Under the pieces are notes generated by a model, which saw only the letters and a program-made list of their open reading frames with translations, was not told the DNA's origin and did not search any database. A stretch of DNA of 7,267 nucleotides from Acidobacteriota bacterium (lineage in GTDB: Bacteria > Acidobacteriota > Terriglobia > Bryobacterales > JACQDG01). The translations under genes and the position numbers were made by a program. The stretch's first letter is position 1. The number at the start of each line of letters is the position of its first letter. Below are positions 5,012 to 7,267 of this stretch, in pieces. The stretch covers positions 1-7,267 of the forward strand of contig JACQDG010000278.1 in the NCBI GenBank assembly GCA_016201185.1. Reading direction: 5' to 3'.

Positions 5012-5041
5012 ATCCTACAGGCAGCGCTTCGGGAACCACAA
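5012..5041 (-). promoter_or_regulatory. Weak promoter candidate for the pilin gene
   Basis: On the - strand TTGTGG (5041-5036, 3/6) and TAGGAT (5017-5012, 4/6) are separated by 18 bases, giving a leader of roughly 45 bases to the pilin ATG. The match is poor and is listed only because it is the best-spaced pair in the 135-base kinase-pilin spacer. Confidence 0.2.
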
Positions 5042-5051
5042 TTGAGCGAAA

Positions 5052-5070
5052 GACATATTCTTCCTATGTC
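5052..5070. promoter_or_regulatory. Inverted repeat between kinase and pilin genes
   Basis: GACATA (5052-5057) and TATGTC (5065-5070) are perfect 6-base inverted arms around a 7-base spacer. The stem is AT-rich and lacks a U-run, so it fits a dimeric regulator site better than a terminator. It lies about 100 bases upstream of the pilin start. The regulator is not known. Confidence 0.3.
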
Positions 5071-5094
5071 CGGGGATATATAACCGCGGAAAGA

Positions 5095-7263
5095 CTACTG
5101 GGTTTGCAGCTTAATATGAACGGGGAGCATGGAGTCGTCCGTGACTTCCACGGTGTGCTGGCCCGTGCCCACTCCTTCTTTCGTCAACGTGAGAACATGG
5201 GACCCGGGCGGCAGTCTCAACTGCATGGGGGTCTGGCCGGGCGCCGGTTTCCCATCGACCCTCACCGTGGCCCCGGGCGGATCCGTCGAAAGCATGACCG
5301 TTCCGAAAACGGGCCGCAGCGTGACGTGCAGGTCGACCGGCGCCTTCCCCATCTGCACCTCACGCCTTTCGGGATGGAAGCCTGCCTTGCTAAAGGATAT
5401 GACGTGCTTCCCGGAAGCCACTGGTATCGAGCACGGGGTGGTGCAGGACAAATCGGCGTTATTGTCCGCCATCGCCTGGACACCCGGCGTGTCGGTATCA
5501 ATGTTGACGACCCTGCCGCCGGCTGCGCCCGCTGCCGCTCCCTCGCCTTCAGCAGGCGGCGAAACGCGCGGGGGAGTGTTGGGCGCGGGCGGAGGAACAG
5601 GAACAGCCGGCTTCGCGGCTTGAGTCTCGGGAGCCTTGGAAGAGACGGCCGCAGAAGGCTTGGCTTCTGGTGGCTCGGTGGGCGCCGGGGCCGGCGCCTC
5701 CACCACCTTCGAAGGTACGCTCGGCTGAACGGGTGTCGTGCCTCGCTGGCTGAAATAATACGCGCCGGCCGCGCCCAATGCCAGCGCTATTGCCACAGCA
5801 ATAGGCGTCCAGGATTGCCCGCGCCTTGGGGCCGCGGCCGCCTTCGCTTCGGCCGGCTTTGCAGCGACCGCGGCTTTCTTTAGCTCCGGCTTCTTCTCTT
5901 TCACCGGCGGCGCAGCCTTCTCCGCCGGCTTCTTCGCTTCCGCTGGCGGTTTCTCCGCTGCTGGCGCCTCGGCTTTCAGCACCGGCTTTTCCAGAGGGGG
6001 CAGCTTTTCCGCTATCGGCGCCGCCGCAGCTTCGACTTTCTGGCCTTCGAGCGGCGGAAGCTTCTTCTCCACCACTGGCGCAGCCGCCACTTCCACTTTC
6101 TTCCCTTCGAGCGGGGGCAGAACTTTCTCCCTCCCCGCGAGCGTTGCCGCTTCGACCGACGGCTTCGAAGATATCGTTGGCGGGACTACCCCAACAGGGG
6201 GCGACGGAGTCGCCGCTGCTTTCGGGGGCGGGGGAGGCGTCACCGCCCCTTCCGCCGAAGGCGCGGCCCCGGCGCTTACTTCCACCGTCTCCTTGGCCAC
6301 CGGAACGGGCAGCACGATTTCCGGCGTCGTCGGCGCCCGAGGCTCGGGTGTCCGGTCCGGTTGTGTCAGCAGCGCCGGATCGCTGGCCTCCGTAGCATCA
6401 AAAGCCGAAGGCATCCGCCGCACGGCCGGCGTCAGGTTGGCCGTCTGTTCCGCTGCCGCCTGCAGCGCCTCAGCGAACTCCCGGCACTTCTGATACCGCT
6501 CCAACGGCTCTTTCGACAGCGCTTTCATCACCACCGCGTTGATCTTGTTTCCGACGCTGGGATTCAGCTCCTTGGGCGGAACCGGGTGTTCGCTGACGAT
6601 CTTGAAAATGACCGTGGTGATGCTCTCCCCGCTGAAGGGCTTCTGCCCCGTCAGCATCTCGTACACCAGCACCGCCAGGGAGAACATGTCCGAGCGGCCG
6701 TCCACCACAGCCCCCCGCACCTGCTCCGGCGACATGTAGCTAGGCGTGCCCATCACCGTGCCGGTGTGAGTGAACTTCGAGGAGGCGATGCGAGCGATGC
6801 CGAAGTCGGTGATCTTCACCACCCCTTCGGTGTTCGCCATGATGTTGCCGGGCTTGATGTCGCGGTGGACGATGCCCGTGGAGTGGGCGTAATCCAGCGC
6901 CATGGCCGTCTGGGTCGCCACCGTGATCAGCGACTTCGGGTCCTGGACAGCCCCCTGTTCAATGATCTTCTCGAGCGTCTGGCCGTCCACAAACTCCATC
7001 GTGATGTAAGCCAGGTTGTCTTCTTCCGCTATGTCGTAGATGGTGACGATGCCGGGGTGGGAAAGGCTGCCGGCGGATTGCGCTTCGCGGAACAGCCGAC
7101 TCCGGAGCTGCTCTCGCTCCTCCGGCTGCACGAGGTCCCCAAGCCGGATGGTCTTGATCGCTACCAGCCGCCCAATGGTGGGGTCCTGCGCTTTGTACAC
7201 CACACCCATCGCGCCGCGGCCCAGCTCTGACAAAATCCGGTACCGGCCGATCTTTTCCAGCAC
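5095..7263 (-). CDS. Transmembrane Ser/Thr protein kinase with C-terminal PEGA domains
   Basis: This 722-residue Hanks-type (PknB-like) kinase phosphorylates Ser/Thr on cytoplasmic proteins. The kinase domain (about 8-265) looks active: glycine loop GRGAMG (15-20), Lys37 in VAIK, helix-C Glu60, HRDIKPGN (133-140), DFG (153-155) and GTPSYMSPE (172-180). A long Pro/Ala/Lys linker (about 280-486) holds three 19-20-residue repeats starting LPPLE at 382, 402 and 421. One TM helix spans about 487-507. Outside lie a Pro/Ala linker (508-584) and two PEGA domains (about 585-652 and 653-722); the first carries a CTTPC pair and the second the DPPGATVRVDG motif. PEGA domains are thought to bind surface or cell-wall components. 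The start is taken as a GTG at 7263, 4 bases from the window edge; no ribosome binding site can be seen, so an upstream start is possible. The linker is highly biased towards Ala, Pro and Lys. Confidence 0.94.
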   Translation of the reverse strand: MLEKIGRYRILSELGRGAMGVVYKAQDPTIGRLVAIKTIRLGDLVQPEEREQLRSRLFREAQSAGSLSHPGIVTIYDIAEEDNLAYITMEFVDGQTLEKIIEQGAVQDPKSLITVATQTAMALDYAHSTGIVHRDIKPGNIMANTEGVVKITDFGIARIASSKFTHTGTVMGTPSYMSPEQVRGAVVDGRSDMFSLAVLVYEMLTGQKPFSGESITTVIFKIVSEHPVPPKELNPSVGNKINAVVMKALSKEPLERYQKCREFAEALQAAAEQTANLTPAVRRMPSAFDATEASDPALLTQPDRTPEPRAPTTPEIVLPVPVAKETVEVSAGAAPSAEGAVTPPPPPKAAATPSPPVGVVPPTISSKPSVEAATLAGREKVLPPLEGKKVEVAAAPVVEKKLPPLEGQKVEAAAAPIAEKLPPLEKPVLKAEAPAAEKPPAEAKKPAEKAAPPVKEKKPELKKAAVAAKPAEAKAAAAPRRGQSWTPIAVAIALALGAAGAYYFSQRGTTPVQPSVPSKVVEAPAPAPTEPPEAKPSAAVSSKAPETQAAKPAVPVPPPAPNTPPRVSPPAEGEGAAAGAAGGRVVNIDTDTPGVQAMADNNADLSCTTPCSIPVASGKHVISFSKAGFHPERREVQMGKAPVDLHVTLRPVFGTVMLSTDPPGATVRVDGKPAPGQTPMQLRLPPGSHVLTLTKEGVGTGQHTVEVTDDSMLPVHIKLQTQ
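5983..6126 (-). repeat. Three tandem 19-20-codon repeats in the kinase linker
   Basis: Units beginning LPPLEGKKVEVAAAP, LPPLEGQKVEAAAAP and LPPLEKPVLKAEAP start at residues 382, 402 and 421. At DNA level the first two are in register at a 60-base period and the third at 57 bases. The tract lies on the cytoplasmic side between kinase domain and TM helix and likely acts as a flexible spacer that can change length by slippage. Confidence 0.85.
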
Positions 7264-7267
7264 GCGA

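Noticed and set aside
5015..5040. Possible sigma54 -24/-12 promoter for the pilin gene
   Set aside because: TGG and a correctly spaced GC are present, but the remaining consensus positions mostly fail; too weak to call.
4768..5883. 371-codon + strand frame covering the pilin and kinase 3' end
   Set aside because: It is antisense to a motif-perfect Flp pilin and to the PEGA domains, with Arg/Gly-rich composition and no recognisable domain.
5826..7230. Long + strand frames opposite the kinase gene
   Set aside because: They are antisense to a kinase with all catalytic motifs and arise from high G+C and biased codons; composition is repetitive Pro/Ser/Leu or Arg/His-rich.

Overview
The window is GC-rich chromosomal DNA (about 63% G+C in a hand-counted line of the transporter gene) and looks like a soil-type Acidobacteriota chromosome, or a similar Gram-negative lineage. 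Supporting signs are a Ser/Thr kinase with C-terminal PEGA domains, a TM2/zinc-ribbon protein, an orphan four-helix-bundle (23S intervening-sequence family) gene and a single Flp pilin. The phylum is an inference from gene content, not proven here.

Layout. 1-588 (-) is the N-terminal part of a thiamine-diphosphate-dependent 2-oxoacid dehydrogenase E1 alpha subunit, cut by the window edge. 767-1463 (+) is a two-gene unit: a two-TM SLATT-like protein, then a 56-residue protein that is 39% proline and is translationally coupled to it. 1523-1685 is a second, diverged copy of the first 40 codons and leader of the E1 alpha gene, so the two-gene unit lies between direct repeats. 1765-2121 (+) is a zinc-ribbon/TM2 membrane protein. 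2128-2593 is a four-helix-bundle gene of low G+C between G-rich inverted arms, placed exactly between the 3' ends of two convergent genes. 2558-3937 (-) is an APC-family amino acid permease. 4007-4705 (+), divergent from it, is a protein-L-isoaspartate methyltransferase with an export signal. 4774-4959 (-) is a Flp-type pilin. 5095-7263 (-) is a membrane-spanning Ser/Thr kinase with two PEGA domains.

How they fit. The permease, methyltransferase, pilin and kinase look like ordinary chromosomal genes; the kinase and pilin share strand and order and may be functionally linked. Two insert-like islands interrupt this background, both lower in G+C than their neighbours. The first (about 632-1522) carries the SLATT-like/proline-rich pair at the 5' end of the E1 alpha gene, with a leftover copy of that 5' end on its far side. 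This resembles an element that integrates at a gene's 5' end and supplies a replacement start. SLATT proteins are known as predicted membrane effectors of nucleotide-signalled conflict systems, so this pair is the best candidate for an undescribed (possibly defence) system. The second (2128-2593) has the architecture of a 23S rRNA intervening sequence, with pairing arms around a four-helix-bundle gene, but lies outside rRNA, and one arm encodes the last residues and stop codon of the permease.
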